Notes: generated from the sequence alone by a model not told the origin. 64,000 nt of DNA from an uncultured Litoreibacter sp. (GCF_947501785.1 NZ_CANMXB010000001.1:2422501-2486500); one strand, 5' to 3'. Shown: positions 8,215 through 16,852, numbered from the stretch's first letter. Program-made: numbers and translations.

Positions 8215-8526
8215 ATGAGCAGTTACAAGACAGAAGTGCAAAACCTTCACTACAACGCGGCCACACGGTCGTTTGAGGCAATGGTCATCATGTATGAAGG
8301 CACCGAGGCCACGAAATATCCCACCTCACTGCGCTTGCCCATCGACAGCGATTTCAGCTTCGTGTCCCACAAACTGGTGGCACAGGCCAAGAAGCACCGG
8401 TCCCGCAAGGCCAATCATCTGGTCTCCCGCACGCCGACGGGTCAAAGCAAACTTGCCCATTTGGGCGACCTCGCACGCCAGCTGACGGACAGCTTCGGGT
8501 TCAGCTCCGGCCAACGGGCCGCTTGA
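8215..8526 (+). CDS. Small conserved-looking hypothetical protein (103 aa)
   Basis: I do not recognise this family. The protein is mixed alpha/beta in appearance. An N-terminal half (VQNLHYNAATRSFEAMVIMY) reads like a small beta sheet, a basic centre is rich in Lys, His and Arg (QAKKHRSRKANH), and the C-terminal half looks helical. There is no signal peptide, membrane segment or cysteine. ATG 8215 follows an AAGGGTAACCAAA leader with a usable AAGG. It is divergent from clpB (225 bp between starts) and 55 bp upstream of pyrF on the same strand, so it may share transcription with pyrF. Antisense frames here are shadows. Confidence 0.6.
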   Translation: MSSYKTEVQNLHYNAATRSFEAMVIMYEGTEATKYPTSLRLPIDSDFSFVSHKLVAQAKKHRSRKANHLVSRTPTGQSKLAHLGDLARQLTDSFGFSSGQRAA

Positions 8527-8581
8527 CGCGCGCCAAGAACAAGATCAATCAGGGCCGATCCATAACGGAAGGCCCTGATCC

Positions 8582-9271
8582 ATGTCTGATGACCGTCTGA
8601 TTGTCGCCCTTGATACCCCAACCGCCATTGCCGCCCACGAGCTGACGCAGCGCATCGGCGACGCCGTGTCATTCTACAAAATCGGCCTGGGCATGCTGAC
8701 CACCGGCGGGCTGGCGCTTGCCAACGAGCTTAAGCAAGAGCACGGAAAACGTATCTTCCTCGATATGAAGCTTTTCGACATCTCCGCCACGATCGAGGCG
8801 GCGGTGCGCGGCCTTGCGCAATTCAATCTCGATTTTCTCACCGTGCACGGCGACCCGCATGTGGTGCGCGCCGCCAAGGAAGGGGCCGCTGGCAGCAACC
8901 TCAAAATTCTGGGCGTCACGATCCTGACGTCGCTTGATCGTGGTGACCTCGACGCCGGGCTGATGAAGTCAGGCGACATGCAGGACTTGGTGCTGGAACG
9001 CGCGGGCAACGCGCTGAACGCAGGCGCTGACGGCGTTATCGCCTCACCCCACGAAGCGGCTGCGATCCGCGCCCTGCCGGAAAGCAAGGATCGCCTGATC
9101 GTCACCCCAGGCGTGCGCCCTGCAGGGGCGGCATTAGGCGATCAGAAACGGGTCGCAACCCCGGGTGCCGCCATAAAAGAGGGCGCAGATCACATCGTCG
9201 TCGGCCGCCCCGTCTGGCAAGCCCCAAACCCAAGCGAAGCCGCACAGGCAATCTTGGCCGAGCTGCCCTAA
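8582..9271 (+). CDS. pyrF: Orotidine 5'-phosphate decarboxylase
   Basis: This 229-residue TIM-barrel enzyme converts OMP to UMP in de novo pyrimidine synthesis. Active-site residues are visible in the LDMKLFDI motif (Asp61, Lys63, Asp66), with Asp11 and Lys33 in VALDTP and FYKIGLG as further substrate contacts. The phosphate-binding VTPGVRP...QKRVATPG region is near the C-terminus. Length is typical of the short bacterial PyrF class. The last four bases overlap the end of the convergent small membrane gene. Confidence 0.96.
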   Translation: MSDDRLIVALDTPTAIAAHELTQRIGDAVSFYKIGLGMLTTGGLALANELKQEHGKRIFLDMKLFDISATIEAAVRGLAQFNLDFLTVHGDPHVVRAAKEGAAGSNLKILGVTILTSLDRGDLDAGLMKSGDMQDLVLERAGNALNAGADGVIASPHEAAAIRALPESKDRLIVTPGVRPAGAALGDQKRVATPGAAIKEGADHIVVGRPVWQAPNPSEAAQAILAELP

Positions 9272-9534
9272 AGCCCTGAACTCAGGTTCCGTTTGCAATC
9301 CTGCGGCGGCTTGCCCGAATGGCTCATCGCAGCTACCCGGCAGGTAGCACAGCGGTATTCCACAAACCGGCCATTGGCATCGCCGGTCTTGTCCCATTTG
9401 CACGCTTTGCGGCGCGTGATCTTGGACCACAGCGGATCCAGCCGCGCGGACGCTTCGTTCTGCGCCGTTTTCCGCCCCCAAATGGCCCAGACAAAATAAA
9501 GTGCCACAAGGCCGACTGTAATGAGAATTGGCAT
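9268..9534 (-). CDS. Small membrane-anchored Cys4 protein
   Basis: This 88-residue protein has one N-terminal transmembrane helix (about 2-20), then a basic cytoplasmic tail with cysteines at 45, 62, 65 and 80 (C-x16-C-xx-C-x14-C), arranged like a zinc-ribbon or other metal site. I do not recognise a named family, although similar short proteins near pyrF are familiar from Rhodobacterales. ATG 9534 begins the transmembrane segment; the frame is open 11 codons further upstream but without a good RBS. It is convergent with pyrF, sharing four bases at the stop codons. Confidence 0.65.
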   Translation of the reverse strand: MPILITVGLVALYFVWAIWGRKTAQNEASARLDPLWSKITRRKACKWDKTGDANGRFVEYRCATCRVAAMSHSGKPPQDCKRNLSSGL

Positions 9535-9570
9535 GATCGGATCATTCCAGCCTTGGTCCCGCAGCACAAC

Positions 9571-9603
9571 AAAAAAGCGGCCCTTCCAAAGAAGGACCGC
9601 TTT
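9571..9603 (-). terminator. Rho-independent terminator of small secreted protein copy 2
   Basis: On the minus strand AAAGCGGTCCTTC-TTTG-GAAGGGCCGC is followed by T6. It lies 38 bp past the stop at 9641. It differs in sequence from the copy 1 terminator, so it lies outside the duplicated segment. Confidence 0.88.
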
Positions 9604-9640
9604 CAGTCTGGGGGGGAGACAGACTTGGGGATTGCGTAAC

Positions 9641-9928
9641 TTAGTTCTCTGCAGGCGAGTCGTTGGTCAGCGCGAACATCGCCTGGATGGCCGACACGTC
9701 AACGTTGCGAGCACGGTCGAAGTTCACGATGTTCTCGGCAGGCGAGTCGTTGACCAGCGCCAGAACTTCGGCGGCACCAACAGGGTTGCCGGTGGATGTG
9801 TCGCCAACGATACGCTCGGCAGCAGAGTCGTTGCTCAGCGCGAAGAAGGCTTTGGCGTCGGACACGTCTGCCGCAGCAGGAACGGCGAAGGACAGGGCGA
9901 CGAGAGCGGATGCGATTACAGTTTTCAT
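9641..9928 (-). CDS. Secreted NDS-repeat small protein, copy 2
   Basis: This 95-residue paralogue differs from copy 1 at only three residues: two in the signal peptide (Leu14 to Phe, Ala16 to Val) and Thr59 to Val in the second motif. Signal peptide cleavage is expected before Asp21, and the three NDS motifs are intact. The mature proteins of copies 1 and 2 are therefore almost the same, pointing to recent duplication or gene conversion under purifying selection. It has its own promoter, upstream element and terminator. Function is unknown. Confidence 0.85.
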   Translation of the reverse strand: MKTVIASALVALSFAVPAAADVSDAKAFFALSNDSAAERIVGDTSTGNPVGAAEVLALVNDSPAENIVNFDRARNVDVSAIQAMFALTNDSPAEN

Positions 9929-10000
9929 TTCAGTTTCTCCAGTAAGTGATGCCGTTTCCGGCGTTGTGTGTGTTCGGCGTGTTTGCCGTTTGATGAGATG

Positions 10001-10029
10001 AATATGCGCCTTCCCACCGCCCCCTTCAA
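10001..10029 (-). promoter_or_regulatory. Promoter of small secreted protein copy 2
   Basis: On the minus strand TTGAAG (10024-10029), a 17-bp spacer and CATATT (10001-10006), as in copy 1. Confidence 0.7.
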
Positions 10030-10100
10030 TGCACCAAAACACGAAATGTGACTGAATTAGGTGCGTTCACGCACATATACCTAAACACCACGGACCACAG

Positions 10101-10148
10101 GCTCACGCCGCCGTGAGAACCCGCTCACAAAACGCGAGGCCGCTGAAA
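10101..10148. promoter_or_regulatory. Upstream GTGAG/CTCAC element, copy 2
   Basis: Half-sites are CTCAC 10102-10106, GTGAG 10113-10117, CTCAC 10124-10128 and GCGAG 10134-10138, then CGCTGAAA. The GTGAG half-site is 84 bp from the -35 box. The 9929-10320 interval otherwise holds only the promoter and the nfeD terminator. Confidence 0.65.
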
Positions 10149-10264
10149 CAAGCGCGCAAACCCCCCGCTTCTTTCTGCCAAAAATATGCGAATCCCACGT
10201 CCGCCCAAAGCGCAGCACCTTGCAGCAATGCGTCGCCTCTCAGCCCGCTTCTTATGAAAACAAC

Positions 10265-10296
10265 AAACCCCCGGCTGCGCAGCAACCGGGGGTTTT
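10265..10296 (-). terminator. Terminator after nfeD
   Basis: AAACCCCCGG-CTGCGCAGCAA-CCGGGGGTTTT is a strong stem with T-rich flanks on both strands, so it may work in both directions. It lies 25 bp beyond the nfeD-like stop on the minus strand. Confidence 0.85.
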
Positions 10297-10320
10297 CAAT
10301 GTAACTCCGCCATCTTTGCG

Positions 10321-10611
10321 TCAATCGTCGTTGATATCGGTCTCCCAGACCTTCACCGACCCGCCTCGCGCACCAAAGATCTTGCGCAGCGCGATCCAGA
10401 CAACAAGTGCGACGGCACCAAAGATCACCAGCGTGATCGGCAACGACGTTGCCAGATAGCTGCCCAGGCCCCCGTCGATCATGAACACGACCCCAATCAG
10501 CCCGGCGGCAATCGCAAAACCGAGCAGGATGTAGCCCGGCGCAAGTATCTCAAGGATACCCAGCGCAATCGCGGCGGCAAACCAAACCCAATAGTCAGAC
10601 CAGGTCATCAT
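10321..10611 (-). CDS. Short NfeD-family membrane protein
   Basis: This 96-residue protein has about three transmembrane helices (roughly 8-22, 25-45 and 55-75) and a short polar C-terminal tail. It fits the truncated NfeD form without the protease domain and with little or no OB-fold domain. NfeD proteins pair with SPFH (stomatin/prohibitin-like) proteins and are thought to anchor or organise them in membrane microdomains. Its start overlaps the upstream SPFH gene's stop by four bases (ATGA), which confirms the pairing. It is followed by a strong terminator. Confidence 0.82.
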   Translation of the reverse strand: MMTWSDYWVWFAAAIALGILEILAPGYILLGFAIAAGLIGVVFMIDGGLGSYLATSLPITLVIFGAVALVVWIALRKIFGARGGSVKVWETDINDD

Positions 10612-11501
10612 TTACGTCCTTTCAACAATCCAAACGCGTCGCCAAAGGCGTCCAGTACGTTGGCGGGCAGCAGAATGGTCTGCTTCCCTTCGCCTTGGCC
10701 CACGACGGTCAGTGCCTCAACTTGCTTTAGCGCCACTTGGTACTGCGCGGCCTCCAGACCGTTCTCGGCAATCGCCGCCGCCACGACGCTCGTCGCATAA
10801 GCCTCCGCGTCCGCAGATACACGCCGCGCCTTGGCAAGCTGCTCAGCGGCATACAATTCTGCATCCGCGTTCAGCTCCACCGATCGTTTCGACCCTTCGG
10901 CCTCGGTCACCTGGGCGCGTCGCGCGCGTTCGGCGTTCAGCTGCTGCAGCATGGCGGCGCGGGTGGCCTCGTCCAAATTCACATCCAAAATCTCGGCGCG
11001 GGTCACTTCGATGCCCCAGTCGTCGACCACCTTCTCCAGCGCGCCTTGGATGCGCACGATCAGCTGCGCGCGGTTGGACTGCACTTCGTCCAGCTCCAGC
11101 GTGCCGATCTCGGACCGCACAATCCCCGCCACGGTGGTGGCAATGGCGGCGTCAATGTCGCGAATCCGGTACACAGTCTTCTCCGGCTCGATAATGCGGT
11201 AAAACACCGAGCTCTCTACCTGCACCAGCACGTTGTCCGAGGTAATGGCATCCTGGCTGTTCGTCGGCAGCTGCCGCTCCAGAATTGAAATCTTATGCGC
11301 CACACGGTCAAAGAACGGCACGATCAGGTTGATCCCCGGCCCCAAAACGCTGCGCAGCTTACCAAACCGCTCCACCACGTATTTCTCGGATTGCGGAACA
11401 ATCCGCACGCCCGCCATGATCGCAATGACCAACAGGGCAAACAGCAGCAGGAAAACGATGTTGTTACCCAGAAAGCTTAGAAGTATTTGTTCAATATCCA
11501 C
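10608..11501 (-). CDS. SPFH/Band 7 (stomatin-like, QmcA-type) protein
   Basis: This 297-residue protein has an N-terminal membrane helix (about 10-32), the Band 7/PHB domain (about 35-195, including ERFGKL and LGPGINLIVPF), and a long Ala/Glu-rich helical region (about 195-260, YAAEQLAKARR) typical of oligomerising stomatin-like proteins. I set the start at GTG 11501 because GAGAGGGAC sits just upstream and the protein then begins at the normal position for the family. An ATG at 11642 would add 47 residues of non-family sequence. It forms a two-gene operon with the NfeD-like gene. The role, membrane organisation or quality control, is inferred from the family. Confidence 0.9.
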   Translation of the reverse strand: MDIEQILLSFLGNNIVFLLLFALLVIAIMAGVRIVPQSEKYVVERFGKLRSVLGPGINLIVPFFDRVAHKISILERQLPTNSQDAITSDNVLVQVESSVFYRIIEPEKTVYRIRDIDAAIATTVAGIVRSEIGTLELDEVQSNRAQLIVRIQGALEKVVDDWGIEVTRAEILDVNLDEATRAAMLQQLNAERARRAQVTEAEGSKRSVELNADAELYAAEQLAKARRVSADAEAYATSVVAAAIAENGLEAAQYQVALKQVEALTVVGQGEGKQTILLPANVLDAFGDAFGLLKGRK

Positions 11502-11767
11502 GTAAATGTCCCTCTCTTTCCTACTACATATGGGGATTTTCCAACCAATTTGAAGAGAAACTCGCCCGAAACACACCGTTCGTGCCCGCCATGGCACGTT
11601 AGGCACAGTCCGGAAATTGCGGGGGCAAACCGAAGAAAACAAGGGAAAATACCGGGGTGGTAGCCCAAATGCTGTGGGACAGGAATGAATTATGGCCGTC
11701 CCCGCCGTTTCAAGCGGAGCAGTACGGACCTAATGACCCTGCGCAACCACTGTGGGGGGCTATCACG

Positions 11768-12229
11768 CTAGGTTGGGACCCGGACCCAGTTTTCGACAAT
11801 GTCGCAGCCTGCCCGGCGCAGAAGGACCGAGACAGGGCATTTCTCTGCAACGATCGTCTTGAGTTGCTCAATTTGCGCGTCTGTCGCATCGGTTTTCAGG
11901 CGGACAGTTAGCTCAATCGTCGGGAATGGGGTCCCGATCTCGGCCTTACCAAAGACGCCGCGGGTGTCAAAATGCCCGGTCAGGTCAAATTCCATGCTTT
12001 CGACCTTCATCTTCAACAGCCCCGCAACGTAATTGGCGATCACATTGGTGCAGCCCAGAAATGACGACAACATTGTCTCCAACGGCGAGGCATAAAGATC
12101 GGTTCCGCCGCGTTCGGGCGGCTCGTCCGTGGCGACAAGGTTGTGACGCGCCACCATTTCAGTGCGCGCGTCGCTGACCGAATGGCCGGTCACATCAATT
12201 TTGAACAGGTCGGGCATCACATGCGCCAT
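11768..12229 (-). CDS. OsmC/Ohr-family protein
   Basis: This 153-residue protein carries the two redox cysteines of the OsmC fold, Cys60 in SFLGCTN and Cys131 in EKCPVS, with RGGTDLYASPLE preceding the first. OsmC/Ohr proteins reduce organic hydroperoxides through these thiols; the substrate of this YhfA-like subgroup is not defined. It ends a minus-strand run directly after livF (12 bp gap) and so may be part of the Liv transporter operon, perhaps for detoxification linked to the imported compound. That link is an inference. Confidence 0.82.
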   Translation of the reverse strand: MAHVMPDLFKIDVTGHSVSDARTEMVARHNLVATDEPPERGGTDLYASPLETMLSSFLGCTNVIANYVAGLLKMKVESMEFDLTGHFDTRGVFGKAEIGTPFPTIELTVRLKTDATDAQIEQLKTIVAEKCPVSVLLRRAGCDIVENWVRVPT

Positions 12230-12241
12230 GGCTGGGCTCCT

Positions 12242-12946
12242 TTAAACCGTGAGGTAGCGTTTGATGAGGTCAGGATCCGCACGGATTTCGTCCGGCCGCC
12301 CTTCAAATTTTACCTCACCTTTTTCCAGAACGTAGACCCGGTCGCTGAGATCGAGGACGAAGTTGAGGTTCTGCTCGGCCAGCACGATGGACAGGCCGGC
12401 GGCCTTGAGAGACGCAATCTGGTCTTTCAACTTGTCGACCACCAACGGGGCCAGCCCTTCGGATGGTTCATCAAGCAGCAAGATGTCAGGGTTGCCCATC
12501 AGCGAGCGGGCGATGGTCAGCATTTGCTGCTGCCCACCCGACAGATACCCGCCTTTACGCTCTTTGAACGTCTCCAACTCGGGGAACAGCGCATAGACCT
12601 TGGCCTCGTCCCACTCGTCTGCTTTGCCGCGAGACCGGCGGGCAATGTCGAGGTTTTCCCAAACCGTCAGCTCTGGAAAAACGCGCCTGTCCTCCGGCAC
12701 AAATCCGATGCCCAGGCGCGCAATGTCATAGGTCGGCCTGCCCTGAACCTCTTTGCCCTTCCATTTGACGGTGCCCGAATGCGGCGGGGTCAAGCCGTTG
12801 ATCGACCGCATGGTCGTGCTTTTGCCCACCCCGTTGCGGCCCAGAAGCCCGACGCATTCGCCGTCCTCGACGCGGACGGAGACCCCAAACAATACCTCGG
12901 AAATGTCGTAGGCGGTGTGGATATTGGCGACATCAAGCAGCGTCAT
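12242..12946 (-). CDS. livF: LivF-type ABC ATPase (cluster 1)
   Basis: This 234-residue branched-chain-type ATPase subunit has Walker A GRNGVGKST, signature LSGGQQQ and Walker B ILLLDEPSEGLAP, the last being typical of LivF. ATG 12946 is preferred because GGGGAG lies seven bases upstream; the start overlaps the livG stop by 14 bp. It pairs with LivG to drive LivHM. Substrate is not determined by sequence; the neighbouring lactonase and tautomerase suggest a carboxylate rather than leucine. Confidence 0.92.
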   Translation of the reverse strand: MTLLDVANIHTAYDISEVLFGVSVRVEDGECVGLLGRNGVGKSTTMRSINGLTPPHSGTVKWKGKEVQGRPTYDIARLGIGFVPEDRRVFPELTVWENLDIARRSRGKADEWDEAKVYALFPELETFKERKGGYLSGGQQQMLTIARSLMGNPDILLLDEPSEGLAPLVVDKLKDQIASLKAAGLSIVLAEQNLNFVLDLSDRVYVLEKGEVKFEGRPDEIRADPDLIKRYLTV

Positions 12947-13682
12947 CGGCATGCTCCCCAAGATAGATGCGGCGCACCTCGGCATTGTTGCGCACCTCTT
13001 CGGGGCTGCCGGTGGCGATCAGCTCGCCATGGTGCAGAACAGACATGCGGTCCGCGATTGCAAAGACGACCTGCATGTCGTGCTCGGTGAACAACAATGT
13101 CAGCTTACGTTTCGACGCGATGTCGCCGATCAACGCAATGGAATCCATCGTCTCTTGCGGCGACATGCCGGCGGTCGGCTCATCAAGCAGCAGGAGGTCG
13201 GGTTCGGACGATAGTGCAATTGCCAGCTCCAGTTGCTTCTGTTTGCCATATGACATCAGCCCCGCCGTCTCGTCCGATTCATCTGTGAGGTGCACCAATT
13301 CGAGCATCCGCGCCGTCTCGTCGCGATAAAGCTGGGCGCCTGGCCGGAAGAGGTTGAACATCATCTTCTTGTCGGCAATCAGCGCGACCTGCACGTTTTC
13401 GAATACCGTCAGCTTGGGGTAGATATTGATCCTTTGAAACGAGCGCGCGATGCCAAGGTTTACGATGCGGCTAGGGCTTCGCCCGGTGATCTTCTGACCC
13501 TTGTAATGGGTAACACCTGACGTAGGGTGCAGCTGACCGGTGAGGCAGTTGAAAAACGTGGTCTTCCCCGCCCCGTTAGGTCCGAGGACCGCGTGTTTTT
13601 CGCCTTCCTGCAGCTCAAGGTTGATGCCATTCAGCGCCTGAAAGCCAGAGAAGTTCATGCCAAGGTTTTCGATCTTCAACAT
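12933..13682 (-). CDS. livG: LivG-type ABC ATPase (cluster 1)
   Basis: This 249-residue ATPase has Walker A GPNGAGKTT, a modified signature MSYGKQKQLELA and Walker B LLLLDEPTAGMSP. The MSYG rather than LSGG signature is common in LivG subunits. Start ATG 13682 follows AAGGGAGAATAGCC. The open frame upstream to 13913 is antisense-like sequence overlapping livM and is not part of the gene. It is two bases from livM and overlaps livF by 14 bp. Confidence 0.93.
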   Translation of the reverse strand: MLKIENLGMNFSGFQALNGINLELQEGEKHAVLGPNGAGKTTFFNCLTGQLHPTSGVTHYKGQKITGRSPSRIVNLGIARSFQRINIYPKLTVFENVQVALIADKKMMFNLFRPGAQLYRDETARMLELVHLTDESDETAGLMSYGKQKQLELAIALSSEPDLLLLDEPTAGMSPQETMDSIALIGDIASKRKLTLLFTEHDMQVVFAIADRMSVLHHGELIATGSPEEVRNNAEVRRIYLGEHADDAA

Positions 13683-13684
13683 GG

Positions 13685-14608
13685 CTATTCTCCCTTCTTC
13701 TTGCGCTTGGAAGTGAAGCCCATCAGCCCATCGGGGAAGAAGAACAGCACCGCCAGGAGGATGATTGCCAGCACGGTCGGCCAATAGACCGTCCATTCGG
13801 TGATGAACCTGTCGAGCAGCAGCAGCGTCGCCGCCCCAACGGCCGGGCCAATAAAGGACCCGACACCGCCAAGGATGGACATGATCATCACCTCGGCCGA
13901 CTGCGTCCACCAAGCGCTTTCAACAAAGACGGAGTGGTTGAAGAGCGTGAACAAAGACCCGGCAACTCCCGCGAACGTGCCGGCTAGAACAAATGCCACC
14001 AGCTGGATGCGGCGCACGTCGACCCCGATGAATTCCGCCCGATTGCGGTTCTCACGCGTTGCCACAAGCGTGAACCCGTAGGCCGAATTCACGATGCGCC
14101 ACATGATCCATGCGCAGGCCGCAACCACAAGGAAAGTGAAGTAGTAAAACCGGACCGGGACATCCAACCAGTCGGGAACAGCAACGCCGATGAAGCCCGT
14201 ATCGCCGCCAGTCACGCCGACCCATTTGAACGCGACCGCCCAGACAAGTTGACCGAAGGCCAGCGTTAGCATCGAGAAATAGATCTCGGTCAGCTTGACG
14301 CAGAAATACCCGATCACTAGGGCGCAGAGCCCGCTGATGATGGCCGCCGCCGGAAACACGATGATGAAGGGCAGCCCCACCGTCGTCAGCAACACCGCGC
14401 AGGCATACGCGCCGATGGCGAAATACGCTGCATGGCCGAAGGAGATCAGGCCGCCATAGCCCAGCAGCAGGTTAAAGCTAAGCGCGAAGAGCGCAAAGAT
14501 CATGATTTCGGTTGCCAGGTAGACGACGAACAGGCCGCCCACCAGCGGCAACAACAACAGCAAAGCCGCCGCGACGCCGAGTAGGATCATATTGCGTTGG
14601 GTGACCAT
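13685..14608 (-). CDS. livM: LivM-type ABC permease (cluster 1)
   Basis: This 307-residue permease has about nine hydrophobic helices and the LivM signature stretch NLLLGYGGLISFGHAAYFAIGAYA (cited here by its ends, residues about 47-70), plus GGVGSFIGP near residue 250. It ends with a basic tail (TSKRKKKGE). It forms the membrane channel with LivH. Two-base gaps on both sides make it part of a tight livHMGF string. Confidence 0.93.
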   Translation of the reverse strand: MVTQRNMILLGVAAALLLLLPLVGGLFVVYLATEIMIFALFALSFNLLLGYGGLISFGHAAYFAIGAYACAVLLTTVGLPFIIVFPAAAIISGLCALVIGYFCVKLTEIYFSMLTLAFGQLVWAVAFKWVGVTGGDTGFIGVAVPDWLDVPVRFYYFTFLVVAACAWIMWRIVNSAYGFTLVATRENRNRAEFIGVDVRRIQLVAFVLAGTFAGVAGSLFTLFNHSVFVESAWWTQSAEVMIMSILGGVGSFIGPAVGAATLLLLDRFITEWTVYWPTVLAIILLAVLFFFPDGLMGFTSKRKKKGE

Positions 14609-14610
14609 GA

Positions 14611-15501
14611 TTATTCAGCCTCCGGTTTGCCGAGCAGGCCCCATGGACGGATCATCAGCACGACGACCATCATTAGGTAGATCAGAACAATTTCGAAATT
14701 CGGGACCAGCATGACCCCGAAGGAATTTAGCAGCCCCAGGATGAGCGCACCAAGGAAGGCACCGCCCAGCGAACCAAGCCCGCCAATAATGACGATGATA
14801 AAGCACTGCACGATGATCTCGGCATCCATGCCTTGGCTGAGCGCGACGGCAGGAGCCGCCAAAGCGCCTCCGACACCGGCGAGGGCCGAACCGCCGACAA
14901 AGGTCAGCATATAGATGCGGCCCACATTGATCCCGAGGGATTCGAGCATCTCCCGGTCCTGCCGAGCCGCCCGCACAAAACGCCCCGCCCTTGTGCGGTT
15001 GACGAAATACCACATCCCGATTGCCACAACCACGCCCATGGCGCACAGAAACAGGCGGTAGGACGGATAGTAGGCAATGCCCAGATTGACCGCGCCTTTG
15101 AAGCCCTGCGGCAGCGACACCGACAACACCTGAGTGCCCCACGTAAAGCGCACCAGATCGCCGACGATCATGACCAGCGCAAAGGTGAACAGCAGCTGAT
15201 AGAGGTGGTCCCGATCGTAGAGATGGCGAAGCATCGACCGCTCGATCCCGTAGGCCATGGCCGCCAGCACCGCGCCGGACCCGAGGACCGCCAGCCAAAA
15301 GCCCCCGGGAAATCCGGACAGGAACCCAACCAGCGAGAAGCAAACATAGCCTCCCAGCATGTAGAACGCCCCATGGGCGAAGTTCAAAACGCGCAAAACA
15401 CCCAAGATGAGCGTCAGCCCCGCGGCGATGACAAAGAGACTCATCCCGAGGGTCAAACCGTTCAGCAACTGGATGAACGTGAGGACAGGGTTATCGAACA
15501 T
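14611..15501 (-). CDS. livH: LivH-type ABC permease (cluster 1)
   Basis: This 296-residue permease has the NFAHGAFYMLGGY motif near the N-terminus and the EAA-like GGLGSLGGAFLGA loop near residue 240, as in LivH. I start at ATG 15501 (MFDNPVLTFIQLL); an in-frame codon 15 residues upstream adds a polar extension not seen in the family. It follows the binding-protein gene with a 90-bp gap, which allows higher expression of the binding protein. Confidence 0.92.
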   Translation of the reverse strand: MFDNPVLTFIQLLNGLTLGMSLFVIAAGLTLILGVLRVLNFAHGAFYMLGGYVCFSLVGFLSGFPGGFWLAVLGSGAVLAAMAYGIERSMLRHLYDRDHLYQLLFTFALVMIVGDLVRFTWGTQVLSVSLPQGFKGAVNLGIAYYPSYRLFLCAMGVVVAIGMWYFVNRTRAGRFVRAARQDREMLESLGINVGRIYMLTFVGGSALAGVGGALAAPAVALSQGMDAEIIVQCFIIVIIGGLGSLGGAFLGALILGLLNSFGVMLVPNFEIVLIYLMMVVVLMIRPWGLLGKPEAE

Positions 15502-15591
15502 GTCTTTGGTCCCAGAAAATGGTAATAGCGTCACCGACCGAAACAAGACCAGATGGTCAGATGTAGTTCCGGTCGGCGACTAGGGAGGTCG

Positions 15592-16791
15592 TTAGTCCAT
15601 CAACTCGTCAGCGACGATATACTCTACCGGGTCCAGTTTCCGGTAAGGGTAAGCGGCGTCATCCGACTGTGCCATCTGACCCCAGAACTGGCCACGGTTG
15701 GCCTGGTGATCCTTTGCACGCATCGTTTGGGTGCCGATGGGTGTTTCGATCGTCAGCCCTTCAAGCGCCGCAATCACCGCATCCGTTTCCGCAGAACCCG
15801 CTTTCGCAATCGCTTCGGTCAGCCATTGGGAGGCCACGTAGCCCACAACAGGCCAAGATGGGGTGGTTTCCACGCCTAACTCTTCCTGAAGCTTGGCGAC
15901 GAATTCCCCATGCGCGTCATTTGGCGAGTGGTAGAACACCTCGTACGAGTTGGCCCAGATGCCTTCGGGCATATCGGCGCCCATCTGCTCTGCCACTTCG
16001 GGGGAACCGACTTCACCGGCGGTCACATATTTGACCTGATCGAAGAAACCAAACGGCGCTGCCTGCTTGGCGAATGCCGGGAACAGGCCCGCCCACACGC
16101 CCGAGAAGACCCCATCGCAGCCCGCAGCCATGATGTTGGTGATATGGGCCGTATAGTCGGTCGTGCCGTTCTTGGGCCACTCTTGCTGAACGATTTCAGC
16201 GCCGGGCCGAATTTTGGCAATGTGCTCGCTGAATGCCTCGTTCAGGCTGTGACCGTAGGAATAGTCCATCAAGATCGTGCAGATCTTATCCATCCCGAGC
16301 CGGTCCGCGATAACAGCGGCGGACTTGCCTTCGGTATTGGTATTGGCCGCAGCGCGGAAAACGTATTTGTGGAAGTTCTCCGGCGAGGTCATCTGTGTCG
16401 ATTTCGGGATCGCGGCGACGTAAATCGTCTCTTCTTGACGCGACACTTCCGAGATGGCCTGCCCCACGGAAGAGCTGACCCCACCTACGAGGAAATCGAC
16501 ATTTTCGCGCGCAATCAGGTCGCGCGCCATAGCCGTCGCTTCCGCTGGGTCACATTTGGAATCCCGATGCGCCAGCTCAAGCTTTTTGCCATTCAGGCCG
16601 CCGGCCGCATTGATTTCTTCTACAAGGATCTCCGTGCCCCGCAGCGAGTATTCGCCAATCAATTGGCAAGGCCCCGATGTCGGGTACAGTGCGCCGATGC
16701 GGATGGTGTCCCCTTCTGCGAACGCGATTGACGGGATGGCGGCAGCGGCGCTGATCATTGTCCCTGTCAGTAGTAGAGCTTTGGTATCCAT
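15592..16791 (-). CDS. Periplasmic binding protein of Liv-type ABC importer (cluster 1)
   Basis: This 399-residue family-1 (Leu/amide type) substrate-binding protein has a Sec signal (about 1-25, ending SIAFAEGD). IRIGALYPTSGP at the start of the mature chain and ELAHRDSKCDPAEA fit amide/urea-type binding proteins. ATG 16791 follows a strong GGGAGGAG. It precedes livHMGF and follows an SMP-30-like gene by 61 bp, all co-directional. The ligand is unknown; a carboxylate or amide generated or consumed by the neighbouring enzymes is likely. Confidence 0.9.
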   Translation of the reverse strand: MDTKALLLTGTMISAAAAIPSIAFAEGDTIRIGALYPTSGPCQLIGEYSLRGTEILVEEINAAGGLNGKKLELAHRDSKCDPAEATAMARDLIARENVDFLVGGVSSSVGQAISEVSRQEETIYVAAIPKSTQMTSPENFHKYVFRAAANTNTEGKSAAVIADRLGMDKICTILMDYSYGHSLNEAFSEHIAKIRPGAEIVQQEWPKNGTTDYTAHITNIMAAGCDGVFSGVWAGLFPAFAKQAAPFGFFDQVKYVTAGEVGSPEVAEQMGADMPEGIWANSYEVFYHSPNDAHGEFVAKLQEELGVETTPSWPVVGYVASQWLTEAIAKAGSAETDAVIAALEGLTIETPIGTQTMRAKDHQANRGQFWGQMAQSDDAAYPYRKLDPVEYIVADELMD

Positions 16792-16852
16792 GGTTTCTCC
16801 TCCCATTGGGTTTTGGTGCGGCTCCCCGTAGTCCCTCCCCGAGGGGCCGCAA

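Larger units (their letters stand above)
9638..10212. repeat. ~575 bp direct repeat, unit B
   Basis: This is the partner of 4279-4854, in the same orientation. Differences are scattered point changes, mostly in the leader and promoter-proximal region, plus a shortened C-run near 10160. The two units flank a ~4.8 kb segment holding the DUF962 gene, clpB, orf103, pyrF and the Cys4 protein. Confidence 0.9.

Noticed and set aside
4279-10212. Insertion sequence or mobile element for the 575-bp repeats
   Set aside because: No transposase, no terminal inverted repeats and no target-site duplication visible.
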